From an uncultured Eubacteriales bacterium (GTDB lineage Bacteria > Bacillota > Clostridia > Oscillospirales > CAG-272): DNA of 13,258 nucleotides. The notes under the pieces are model-generated. The model searched no databases, was not told the origin of the DNA, and worked only from the letters and a program-made list of their open reading frames with translations. The translations under genes were made by a program, and so were the position numbers. The number at the start of each line of letters is the position of its first letter. Positions within the stretch are counted from its first letter, which is position 1. The stretch is from contig ONVJ01000244.1 of assembly GCA_900321265.1 (NCBI GenBank), positions 1 through 13,258 of the forward strand. The letters are read 5' to 3'. Shown here piece after piece: positions 1-6,949 of the stretch.

Positions 1-1911
1 CGCGTCGAGGGGCAGTCCGGCGACCTTCTCGCCCGGAGCCGAGTAGAGCTTCATCATATCCTCGAATCTCCTCGACTGCTCGTTTATGAGGAGCACCGCG
101 GGGACCTCGCGGTCCTTCAGCGCCTCGCTCTTCACCTCGAGCTTTTCGTTCCCCGATACCTTCCTGAAGAGGGAGACGAGGCTCCCGGGGGTCTCGGCGG
201 CGGTCGCGTCATCCGATCTGAGAGCGCCGGAAATGTCGGCGTCGACTCTTCTGAACTCGATACCCTGCCGGTACTGCTCGATCGCGGTCAGATACTGTGA
301 ATCGAGCATGAGGTCGAAGACGGCGACTTCCGTGCCGGCGTCGTTCAGCATCCTGATATACTGTGTCTGCAGGGCGGTGTCGGTGGCGTACCAGACGGTC
401 CCCTCCGGTTTCTTCTTCTCTTCCTCTCCGTCGGTCTTTTCTTCCGCGGACTTGTCTTCGCCGGCGTCGGCGTCGTCCTCCGGCTTGTCCGCGGAGGCCT
501 TTTTCGCCGCTCTTTCGAGATACTCGTCGAAGGTGGCGAAGCTTCCGTCGGTGAGCTTGAGCAGCAGACTGTCGGCCACCCTGTCGTAGAACTTCTTCTC
601 GCGAAGGCAGGCGTACTCGACGAAGATCTTTATGTCGTCGTAGACCTTTTCATACTTTTCGCGGTCGTTCCGGGCAAGCGAGTTGAGCTTGTCGGCGACC
701 TTTTTCACTATGAACTGGGCGATCCTCTTGACATATGCGCTGTCCTGCAGGTAGCTCCTCGACACGTTCAGCGGGAGTTCGGGGCAGTCGAGGGCGCCGC
801 GCAGCATCAGAAGATAGTCGGGGAGGACCTCCTTGATGTTGTCTGCGACGAAGACCTGGTTGTAGAAGAGCTTTACCTCACCCTCGAGCGACTGCGTCTC
901 GTTGCGCAGCTTCGGGAAGAAGAGCACGCCCTTGAAATTCAGGGGATAGTCGGCGTTGATATGTATGTAGAAGAGCGGATCGTCAAAGTCGCGGAAGAGC
1001 TTGTGGTAGAATTTGTTGTAATCCTCATCCTTCAGCTCGGACTGAGGCCTCGTCCAGAGCGGGACGGTGTCGTTGAGCGGCTTTATCTCCTTCGTCCCCG
1101 AAGCCTTGTCTTTTTCCTTCTTCTCCTTATCTTCTCCTTCTTCTTCGGCGTCCGCCTCCTTCTTTTCACCGGGATCGGCGAGTATGTAATCGTCTCCGTC
1201 CTCATCGGTTATAAGATAGATCGGCACAGGCATGAAGGCGCAGTATTTGTCTATCACATCACGGAGCTTCGCGGCGTCGAGATACTCCTTTTCATCGTCG
1301 GAGATGTGCATTATCACCGACGTCCCTCTCTCGGTCCGGTCGGAGGGCGTCATCTCATACTCTCCGGCCTCCGAGCAGATCCAGCGGACCGCCCCGCCGC
1401 CCGAGTATGAGAGGGTGTCGATCTCTACGCTGTCGCTGACCATGAAGGAGGAATAAAATCCGAGGCCGAAATGGCCGATTATCCCGCTGGCGCCGTCGGT
1501 ACCCTCATATTTGTTGATAAAGTCGAGCGCTCCCGAGAGGGCGATCGAGCAGATGTATTTCTCAACCTCCTCTGCGGTCATCCCGATGCCGTTGTCGGTG
1601 ACGGTCACCGTCCCGGCGGTCTTGTCGAGCTCGACCGTCACTCTGAACTTCTCGCCTTCGGGGAGGGATATCTCGCCCAGCGAATCAAGTCTCTTCAGCT
1701 TGACGACGGCGTCTGAGGCGTTAGAGACGATCTCTCTGATGAAGATGTCCTTATCGGAGTAGAGCCATTTCTTGATGACGGGAAAGATATGCGCCGTCTC
1801 GACGGATATGCCGCCTTTTTTCACACCGGCGGAATCGGTTTCCCGGTCAACTGTTTCGTTTTCAGTTTCCTTTTCGGTTTCCTTTTCGTTTTCTTCCTGT
1901 GACATGAACAT
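1..1911 (-). CDS. htpG: Molecular chaperone HtpG (Hsp90 family), 3' end cut by window edge
   Basis: Bacterial Hsp90, a cytosolic ATP-dependent dimeric chaperone. The frame is open from ATG 1911 to base 1 (637 codons), so only the extreme C-terminus is missing; by comparison with the family, it stops just before the usual TLVLN segment and the dimerisation helices. GHKL ATPase motifs are visible: N box EIVSNASDA (residues 60-68), TDNGIG (105-110), and a glycine-rich lid around GIIGHFGLGF. The middle domain is recognisable, including the YLQDSAYVKRI and YATDTALQTQYIR stretches. Start 1911 is chosen over an in-frame ATG at 1905 because AAAGGA lies 9 bases before it. Unusual parts: a Glu/Lys/Thr-rich N-terminal extension of about 28 residues, a charged linker near residues 245-271, and a second acidic insert near residues 467-502 inside the middle domain. 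The start is 39 bases after the DUF58 gene with no terminator between, so it is probably last or late in that operon. Identity is secure. Confidence 0.96.
   Translation of the reverse strand, partial: MFMSQEENEKETEKETENETVDRETDSAGVKKGGISVETAHIFPVIKKWLYSDKDIFIREIVSNASDAVVKLKRLDSLGEISLPEGEKFRVTVELDKTAGTVTVTDNGIGMTAEEVEKYICSIALSGALDFINKYEGTDGASGIIGHFGLGFYSSFMVSDSVEIDTLSYSGGGAVRWICSEAGEYEMTPSDRTERGTSVIMHISDDEKEYLDAAKLRDVIDKYCAFMPVPIYLITDEDGDDYILADPGEKKEADAEEEGEDKEKKEKDKASGTKEIKPLNDTVPLWTRPQSELKDEDYNKFYHKLFRDFDDPLFYIHINADYPLNFKGVLFFPKLRNETQSLEGEVKLFYNQVFVADNIKEVLPDYLLMLRGALDCPELPLNVSRSYLQDSAYVKRIAQFIVKKVADKLNSLARNDREKYEKVYDDIKIFVEYACLREKKFYDRVADSLLLKLTDGSFATFDEYLERAAKKASADKPEDDADAGEDKSAEEKTDGEEEKKKPEGTVWYATDTALQTQYIRMLNDAGTEVAVFDLMLDSQYLTAIEQYRQGIEFRRVDADISGALRSDDATAAETPGSLVSLFRKVSGNEKLEVKSEALKDREVPAVLLINEQSRRFEDMMKLYSAPGEKVAGLPLDA
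1852..1887. repeat. Three tandem 12-bp units inside the htpG 5' coding end
   Basis: Three imperfect 12-base direct repeats lie at 1852-1863, 1864-1875 and 1876-1887 (plus-strand units like AGTTTCCTTTTC), followed by a partial unit. Two adjacent units differ by one base. On the minus strand they encode the ETEK/ETEN-type charged repeats of the HtpG N-terminal extension. Because the unit length is a multiple of three, copy number could change without breaking the frame. Confidence 0.7.
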
Positions 1912-1950
1912 TTCTGTCGGTCCTTTCGTTTATGAACAGCGGCGGGATGA

Positions 1951-3186
1951 TCAGAGTCTGAAATATACGTCGGCGTCAGATGGTATCTGTCCCACGCTGT
2001 TCCTTGATGTTGAAATATAATAGATCACGTGAACTCCCCTCTCACTCATGGCCTTTCCGAGGTTGAGCATCCTTGAATCGAAATAGGGAGAGACGATTAT
2101 GAGGTTCTCATTCGAACTGTAGAGCTCGGGATGGGCGGCTACATGGTCGAACATCCGGTCTGCGGGGACCGAGATGGTCATATCGAGACCGGCGAGCAGC
2201 CGGAGCGCGTATACCATGTCACTCTTCCCCCTGAAGGGGCCGGCGGCGGTGATCCTGCAACCCGTCTCGTCATCCGACACCGCTTCCTTCCCGGTGCCGG
2301 GCTCGGGTTCCGAGTTGACGAAAAAGCTGACCGGGAGGTCCTCCCGCGCGATCCTGTCGAGGATCGACGCGCAGAGCACGATGCACTTTTCGACCGACGG
2401 AGGGTCGGAGGGACGGTCGGGGAACTGCTCGATCTCTCTCGAGTTCATGTTGAGCATGACCGAATAGCGGTGCCTGACCGTCTTTTCCTCGATGTTCACC
2501 ATCAGCTTCCCGTGGACGGCCGTTGATTTCCAGTTTATCCTGTTCATCGGATCGGATGCCGTGTATTCCCTCGAGCCGCAGATCCTGACCGGATCGGTCA
2601 CCGGGCAGGTGTTGGAGATCGCGTCTCCGCATATATACCTGGAGGAGGCGTATTTGCCGTCAAGCTCCCCGGGAAGCGGAAGGACGGTCAGCTTGTTCCT
2701 GACCCCTTCTTCCGGCTCGATCCGCTTTGAGGTGATGAGATAGCCAAGGATATCGGTCGCGGTCGCAGTCACCCCTTCGAGCGCATAGTCTCCCCGCCTG
2801 CCGCAGATGACCCGCCAGCGGCGGGTGATCTTGGAGTTCGGTCTCAGGACGAAGGTTGAGTGGACCGCCTTTTCGTATCTCGCCCTGAGCCTGCCGGTGC
2901 CCTTCTCCTCGCTTTTCTCTGACGAGCGGACGGTCCCCGCCGAGCTGTCCTCGAGCAGGGTGAACATAAGTCCGTCGGGGAGATCTGTCTCGATCCTGAT
3001 GTAGGGCAGCGGCAGCCTTCCGTTGTTGCGCAGCTCCTCGTAGAGATATACGTCGTCGCCGGTGTAGACCTCGTCCGACGAGAAGAAGGCGCGGTAGACG
3101 ACATTGTCGAAGCAGTGCTTTTTATAGAGAAAGTACTGCAGCGTTATCACCGCGATGACGGCCGCCGCGGCGGCAAAGAACAGCAT
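1951..3186 (-). CDS. DUF58 domain membrane protein, partner of MoxR ATPase
   Basis: 411-residue protein of the DUF58 family, which is almost always encoded next to a MoxR AAA+ ATPase and is thought to work with it in assembly or folding of other proteins; no precise reaction is known. The N-terminus has one hydrophobic helix (about residues 2-21) instead of the two often found in the family, so it is probably anchored in the membrane. The hallmark DUF58 motif is clear at residues 204-232: SREYTASDP followed by NRINWKSTA and a basic/hydrophobic stretch. The region before it (about 38-170) has the beta-rich look usual for the family. The start follows the moxR stop by only 2 bases (TGA AG ATG), and a GGAG lies inside the moxR end 7 bases ahead, so translation is probably coupled. 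No transglutaminase or VWA gene, the usual third member, follows; htpG does. Confidence 0.9.
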   Translation of the reverse strand: MLFFAAAAAVIAVITLQYFLYKKHCFDNVVYRAFFSSDEVYTGDDVYLYEELRNNGRLPLPYIRIETDLPDGLMFTLLEDSSAGTVRSSEKSEEKGTGRLRARYEKAVHSTFVLRPNSKITRRWRVICGRRGDYALEGVTATATDILGYLITSKRIEPEEGVRNKLTVLPLPGELDGKYASSRYICGDAISNTCPVTDPVRICGSREYTASDPMNRINWKSTAVHGKLMVNIEEKTVRHRYSVMLNMNSREIEQFPDRPSDPPSVEKCIVLCASILDRIAREDLPVSFFVNSEPEPGTGKEAVSDDETGCRITAAGPFRGKSDMVYALRLLAGLDMTISVPADRMFDHVAAHPELYSSNENLIIVSPYFDSRMLNLGKAMSERGVHVIYYISTSRNSVGQIPSDADVYFRL

Positions 3187-3188
3187 CT

Positions 3189-4142
3189 TCAGTCTCCGGT
3201 CGGCGCCTTGATCTCTTCGAGGATATACTCGATGATCTTTTTGTTGGTGTCGCCGACCCGGAGAGTGCTCTGAGAATGCGCCAGGATGCGGTGCGCGAGC
3301 ACCGGCACCGCAAGGGCCTTTATGTCGTCGGGTATCACATAGTCGCGCCCCTCGACCGCCGCGAAGGCACGGACGGCAAAGAGGAGGGCGAGGGAGCCTC
3401 TCGGACTGACGCCGAGCGTCACCCTGGGGCTCGTTCTGGTCCCTTCGACGATCTTCAGCAGATAGTCCTTCACCGAGGGAGCCACCCTGACCTGCTTTGC
3501 CGCCTCGCGCGCCGCGATGACGTCCTCAGGGCGGCAGACGGGTTCAAGGCTCCCGAGCGGCGATACGTCGGCGTGACCCTCGAGCATCTCAAGCTCGGCG
3601 CTCCGGTCGGGATAGCCGAGTGAAAGCCTCATCAGAAATCTGTCGGTCTGCGCCTCGGGGAGAGGAAAGGTCCCCTGTGACTCGACCGGGTTCTGGGTCG
3701 CGATGACCATGAAGGGATCCTTCACCGGATAGGTGACCCCGTCGACGGTGACCTGGCGCTCGCCCATGCACTCGAGCAGCGCCGACTGAGTCCTCGGCGT
3801 CGTCCTGTTGATCTCGTCGGCGATGAGGATGCTGGTGAAGACGGGTCCCGGCCGGAAGACGAACTCCGACTGCTTCTGGTTGTAATAGTTTATGCCTGTG
3901 ATGTCCGACGGAAGGAGGTCGGGCGTGAACTGGATCCTCGACGATTCGCCGTCGATCGATCTCGCCAGAGCCCTCGCGAGAGTCGTTTTGCCGGTGCCGG
4001 GAATGTCGTCGAGCAGGACGTGCCCACCGGCGAGAAGCGCCGTCACGATAAGCTTTATCTCATTCTCTTTTCCGTAAATGACTCTGCCTATGTTCGCAGA
4101 AACGGCCGATGCCAGGGAAGACACTTCGTCGATACGCATCAT
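3189..4142 (-). CDS. MoxR family AAA+ ATPase
   Basis: 317-residue AAA+ ATPase, the normal full length for MoxR proteins, which are cytosolic oligomeric ATPases with chaperone-like roles. Motifs in order: Walker A PGTGKTT (residues 48-54), Walker B ILIADE (105-110) followed by INRTTPRTQSALLECM, sensor 1 around ATQNPVESQGTFPLPEAQ, and a C-terminal GVSPRGSLALL sensor 2-like segment in the lid. ATG 4142 is preceded by GAGG at a 5-base spacing; a second ATG three bases on (4139) would give the same protein minus one residue. It starts 7 bases after the solute-binding lipoprotein stop and ends 2 bases before the DUF58 start, so the three are almost certainly cotranscribed. The substrate of this ATPase cannot be told from sequence. 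The pairing with DUF58 is the canonical arrangement; the upstream lipoprotein is not. Confidence 0.95.
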   Translation of the reverse strand: MMRIDEVSSLASAVSANIGRVIYGKENEIKLIVTALLAGGHVLLDDIPGTGKTTLARALARSIDGESSRIQFTPDLLPSDITGINYYNQKQSEFVFRPGPVFTSILIADEINRTTPRTQSALLECMGERQVTVDGVTYPVKDPFMVIATQNPVESQGTFPLPEAQTDRFLMRLSLGYPDRSAELEMLEGHADVSPLGSLEPVCRPEDVIAAREAAKQVRVAPSVKDYLLKIVEGTRTSPRVTLGVSPRGSLALLFAVRAFAAVEGRDYVIPDDIKALAVPVLAHRILAHSQSTLRVGDTNKKIIEYILEEIKAPTGD

Positions 4143-4149
4143 GTTATCC

Positions 4150-5628
4150 TCACTCGAAACAACTGAGCAGCTTATCCAGATAGCTTTTCAGCAGCTTGGC
4201 CTCGCCGTTGTACTGCTTCAGATATGAAGTATATGTCGCGTTGCTCATCGCGCTCCTGAAGATCTGGTATGTCCTCTTGTTGAAGGCGGTGGTGTAAAGT
4301 CTTCCGAGATCGAAAACGACGGTCTCTCTGATCAGGTCGAACATCTTCCCCGTCTCGCTGTCCATCGCGTACTTGGTCTTGAGAGATATCTCAAACAGAG
4401 CAGGCGTCACCGTTCTGTAACCCTGGGAGGCCAGCGCCTCAAGCAGCGTCGCGGACTCGTTTTTGTGCTCAGAGGCGGTGCAAATCGCGTAGAGGGATAC
4501 CGGGAAGGCAAGACAGGTGGCGTATTTTTCCTGTTCCTCGCTGTCCTTGGGGGTCACGGCTATGCCGAAATCGATGTCGGTCCCGCTGAGGTTGTTCTTG
4601 GCGTATACCGAGCGGTGCATGGTGAAGAGCGATCTGTCCTGAAGGAAAACGTCGGGACTGCCGATCGTCGAAGTCTGGCTGTGAAGGAAGGCGTTCGCTC
4701 TCGCGACCGCGTTCTCAGCCTGTTCGCTGTGCCAGCTGTCTGAAAGCACCGGGACGCCACCATCGCCGCGCGACACCGTTCTCAGCCCGGCTCCGTAGAA
4801 CCATGGATCGATGTGGACGTCGCTGGTCACGTTGAAGCCGTATATGTAGCTGTCGGTCCCGTAGCCCGCAGTGTCGACCACGGCGTCAGCCATCTCCATG
4901 AATTTCTCGAATGTCCATCTGCCTTCAGATACGAGGGTGTAGGGATCCTCAAGTCCGTACTCCTCGATCAGCGACTTGTTGAAGAAGACGGTGTACATCA
5001 TATAGAGCATATTCGTGGAAATATCTCCCGACGAGAAGAAGAGCTTGTTGTTGATCGTCGCCTCGCTGACGAGATCCGACGGCCACCATGGAGCGGAGAA
5101 GTCGATCACCGGGTAGTCGAGAAGGTTCTCGCAGAGCCCCAGTGTCGAGATGTTGGCGGTCGTCATCGAATAGGCGGCGATGATGTCGAGCGTTTCCCCG
5201 CCCTTGACGGCGTTCTGGACGTATGTCGTGAACGCCGCGTTGTTGTTATTGTTTCCCGGAGTGCTGGAATAGACGATGTCGGTCCCGAGTCTCTCCTTTA
5301 CCCTGACGTCTCTGGTGTACAGCGCGTCCTCGACGATCTCCCCGCCCTGTTCGGTGATCTCGAACTCAGGGTTTTCCACGTCGCTCCAGTAAAGGAGGGC
5401 GATATCGGTGCCTAGAGACATTTTTTCGGGAAGCTTGTCGAGAAGATAGCCGTCCGTGTCGTAGATAGAAGAGGTTTCAGGGGCTTCGGTCAGCGCCGCC
5501 GTCGCCTGCGCGGAGGTATCGTCGGATCCGGTACCTGTATCTGCGCAAGACACCGCCGAGGCGGAAAGCATCAGCAGCGCGAGCAAAAGTGTCAGCAGGC
5601 TGACCGCATGAGAAGATCGGTTTTTCAT
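4150..5628 (-). CDS. Extracellular solute-binding lipoprotein (family 1-like), orphan
   Basis: 492-residue secreted lipoprotein. Residues 1-27 form a signal peptide with an N-terminal KNR, a Leu-rich core (LLTLLLALLML) and a lipobox-like AVSC with the lipidated Cys at 28. A Thr/Ala/Asp-rich linker follows. The rest has features of the family-1 extracellular solute-binding proteins common in gut Clostridia: a segment around ALYTRDVRVKERLGTDI, the VFFNKSLIEEYGLEDPY pattern, and GRWTFEKFMEMADA after it. Such proteins normally bind sugars or oligosaccharides for ABC importers; here no permease or ATPase gene is next to it, and it heads a moxR-DUF58 operon instead. ATG 5628 has GGAG 9 bases ahead, and the promoter at 5675-5703 gives a leader of about 40 bases. 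Fold assignment is strong by pattern; the ligand is unknown, and a non-transport role is possible. Confidence 0.85.
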   Translation of the reverse strand: MKNRSSHAVSLLTLLLALLMLSASAVSCADTGTGSDDTSAQATAALTEAPETSSIYDTDGYLLDKLPEKMSLGTDIALLYWSDVENPEFEITEQGGEIVEDALYTRDVRVKERLGTDIVYSSTPGNNNNNAAFTTYVQNAVKGGETLDIIAAYSMTTANISTLGLCENLLDYPVIDFSAPWWPSDLVSEATINNKLFFSSGDISTNMLYMMYTVFFNKSLIEEYGLEDPYTLVSEGRWTFEKFMEMADAVVDTAGYGTDSYIYGFNVTSDVHIDPWFYGAGLRTVSRGDGGVPVLSDSWHSEQAENAVARANAFLHSQTSTIGSPDVFLQDRSLFTMHRSVYAKNNLSGTDIDFGIAVTPKDSEEQEKYATCLAFPVSLYAICTASEHKNESATLLEALASQGYRTVTPALFEISLKTKYAMDSETGKMFDLIRETVVFDLGRLYTTAFNKRTYQIFRSAMSNATYTSYLKQYNGEAKLLKSYLDKLLSCFE

Positions 5629-5637
5629 ATGGCAGTT

Positions 5638-5643
5638 CTCCTT
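5638..5643 (-). promoter_or_regulatory. Ribosome binding site of the solute-binding lipoprotein gene
   Basis: AAGGAG on the minus strand, with GGAG ending 9 bases before ATG 5628. It fixes the start of the first gene in the minus-strand operon. Confidence 0.8.
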
Positions 5644-5674
5644 TTCTGGTGGAACCTAATATTATCCGCATATA

Positions 5675-5703
5675 ATTATATCATTTTAACGATAAAAAGT
5701 CAA
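5675..5703 (-). promoter_or_regulatory. Sigma-A promoter of the lipoprotein-moxR-DUF58(-htpG) operon
   Basis: On the minus strand a -35 box TTGACT (5703-5698), a spacer of exactly 17 bases, and a -10 box TATAAT (5680-5675). TG sits one base before the -10, making it an extended -10. Transcription should start near 5668, about 40 bases before ATG 5628. Only one of the twelve box positions departs from consensus. No operator-like repeat is evident around it. Confidence 0.85.
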
Positions 5704-5769
5704 CGCATAATAATTTCTTTGTGAACAACCGCATCAGTGCAAAATAAGCCATCTTAAATATACAGACAC

Positions 5770-5802
5770 AACGAGGCGGCAAAATTGATTCGCCGCCTCG
5801 TT
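5770..5802 (-). terminator. Hairpin terminator after the small lipoprotein gene
   Basis: A perfect 11-bp inverted repeat, AACGAGGCGGC (5770-5780) with GCCGCCTCGTT (5792-5802), around an 11-base loop. It begins 13 bases after the stop of the minus-strand lipoprotein gene, which it most likely terminates. The following minus-strand bases are T-rich but broken by G and C, so the U-tract is imperfect. The hairpin lies upstream of the next operon's promoter and would insulate it. Confidence 0.75.
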
Positions 5803-5815
5803 CTTAATACCTTTG

Positions 5816-6583
5816 TTATTTGTTCATAAAGTAGTCTATTAATTCCTTAGAACATTGAGCAACATCGTCCGGAAGTTTTAATTTACTGTATATTTCCAGA
5901 TCTGACATCTCATGATTTGGACTGATAGGGATCGTCAGTGCTTCAACCCTGTATTTCAACCCTGACCAAAACAACTTAGCGGCATCTTCACTCACTTCAT
6001 AAATGTATATAATATATTGTGATCCTTCTTCAGTTATCGGAATGAAGCCATCAAAATAAGAAACGGTGTATTCTTCTTCATTTTTGAACCAAGTCGAATA
6101 CTCCGAAACTGTCACAGTATCGCCTGATCCTAAAGAAAAGGCAGAAGTACTATCAATAACGGTATCAATTCGAAGTGTGACAGGAACATATATCCCTCTT
6201 TCGGAGTTGCAACCGTCTTTATCAATACTGGTTACAGTAACAATGCATACTGCAAACTCATCTGATCCTATGCAGGCGTTACCAGATTTTATGCGCGATG
6301 AGTCTGCAATCCTACCAACTCTGTCCGCGCCCATAATAGAATCAAAAGAGATGCTTTTAAACATCGTGTCATTTTTAATTGTATTAGTTGAAATGCTACT
6401 ATTTGTAATACCGCTTTCTACAATATTTATCGTTCCGGCTGATATACCTGCTTTTTCCGTTGTATTCATATCACCATTAATGGCAGTTTTGTTACTAATA
6501 GTTTCCTTGGAACAAGAAACTCCCAAAAACAATACAATTGTTATGCACAAGATTACGGAAATTGTTTTTGTCTTTTTACTCAT
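5816..6583 (-). CDS. Small secreted lipoprotein of unknown function
   Basis: 255-residue protein I do not recognise. Residues 1-23 are a lipoprotein signal peptide (KKTK, then a hydrophobic core ISVILCITIVLFLG) with the lipobox GVSC and Cys24. Residues 25 to about 85 are a Ser/Thr/Asn/Ile-rich, probably unstructured tether. The remaining domain alternates short beta-like strands: FAVCIVTVTSI, VPVTLRIDTVI, GDTVTVSEYST, then QYIIYIYEV. That order resembles OB-fold or NTR-like secreted domains found in Gram-positive lipoproteins, which is an inference only. Base composition is clearly more AT-rich than the flanking operons, suggesting recent acquisition or relaxed constraint. ATG 6583 is supported by GGAAGGA 7 bases ahead. 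It is monocistronic, with its own promoter at 6794-6822, a leader of about 200 bases and a terminator at 5770-5802. Existence as a gene is well supported by signal peptide, RBS and terminator. Confidence 0.82.
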   Translation of the reverse strand: MSKKTKTISVILCITIVLFLGVSCSKETISNKTAINGDMNTTEKAGISAGTINIVESGITNSSISTNTIKNDTMFKSISFDSIMGADRVGRIADSSRIKSGNACIGSDEFAVCIVTVTSIDKDGCNSERGIYVPVTLRIDTVIDSTSAFSLGSGDTVTVSEYSTWFKNEEEYTVSYFDGFIPITEEGSQYIIYIYEVSEDAAKLFWSGLKYRVEALTIPISPNHEMSDLEIYSKLKLPDDVAQCSKELIDYFMNK

Positions 6584-6764
6584 AGTGTTTTCCTTCCCCG
6601 AGTGAAAAAATGATAAGAAAATAAACGCGTTGTAACTTGATCATTACAGCGGTGATGCGCACAAGCGAAACAGGTATATAAACGCCTTACGTCAAAGAAA
6701 GAGAACAGCTTCTGTGCGCATATACAATCGCTGTTCACTATTTCAATTGAATAGTATTTCTCAA
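6580..6764 (-). other. Possible upstream small ORFs in the lipoprotein gene leader
   Basis: Just after the promoter, the minus strand carries AAAGGAGG, the strongest ribosome site in the window. Seven bases on, TTG 6764 opens an 8-codon ORF (reading MRNTIQLK) that ends in TAG at 6740-6738. That stop overlaps by one base a GTG (6738) opening a 52-codon frame ending in TGA 6582-6580, which overlaps the lipoprotein ATG as ATGA. The 52-residue product would have five Cys, including CxC and a CFACAHHRC cluster. The arrangement looks like coupled leader peptides, but neither has a canonical ATG, and a frame of this size can occur by chance. An ATT at 6765 in the longer frame is another, rarer start. 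Confidence 0.25.
6655..6736 (-). promoter_or_regulatory. Candidate structured 5' leader (two interleaved stems)
   Basis: Two inverted repeat pairs lie in the leader RNA. Stem A pairs GAACAGC (6703-6709) with GCTGTTC (6730-6736), 7 bp. Stem B pairs ATGCGCACA (6655-6663) with TGTGCGCAT (6713-6721), 9 bp. The first strand of stem B lies in the 20-base loop of stem A, so both together would form an H-type pseudoknot; alternatively they could switch. No known riboswitch family is recognised. Complementarity is seen directly; function is inferred. Confidence 0.35.
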
Positions 6765-6793
6765 TAATACTCCTCCTTTTTGTTTCTAAATTA

Positions 6794-6822
6794 ATTATAC
6801 ATCATTTTAGTGAAAAAATCAA
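6794..6822 (-). promoter_or_regulatory. Sigma-A promoter of the small lipoprotein gene
   Basis: On the minus strand, TTGATT (6822-6817), a 17-base spacer and TATAAT (6799-6794). Predicted start is near 6787, leaving about 200 bases of leader before ATG 6583, much longer than the ~40-base leaders of the other promoters here. Confidence 0.8.
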
Positions 6823-6846
6823 TGGGCAGATCGGAAAAATCCCGAA

Positions 6847-6866
6847 ATGTCAACTACAAATGACAT
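6847..6866. promoter_or_regulatory. Operator-like inverted repeat upstream of the lipoprotein promoter
   Basis: ATGTCA (6847-6852) and TGACAT (6861-6866), perfect 6-base arms around 8 bases, centred about 35 bases upstream of the -35 box at 6822-6817. The size suits a dimeric DNA-binding regulator acting from upstream. It resembles, but by one base of spacing does not match, the TGTNA-N7-TNACA pattern of TnrA-type sites. No regulator gene is nearby. Confidence 0.3.
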
Positions 6867-6949
6867 GAGATATTCTTCCGGTTTTGATGACAAAAGCATA
6901 TACCTTAAAGAGAAACATTAAAGCATTTACATCCGTTTGAGAGCAAACA

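Noticed and set aside
86..589. Ser-rich plus-strand frame of 167 codons
   Set aside because: Antisense of htpG; Ser/Phe richness comes from complementing the Glu/Lys-rich coding strand. The htpG frame has clear family motifs through this stretch.
4813..5415. 200-codon plus-strand frame opposite the solute-binding lipoprotein gene
   Set aside because: No ribosome site, no recognisable motif, and typical antisense composition (Val, Arg, Asp, Glu) of a GC-rich gene.
6066..6605. 179-codon plus-strand frame rich in hydrophobic residues, opposite the lipoprotein gene
   Set aside because: It is the antisense of the AT-rich lipoprotein gene. It has no ribosome site, and its hydrophobic stretches are the complement of Asn/Ile/Thr codons. 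The minus-strand gene has signal peptide, ribosome site, promoter and terminator.
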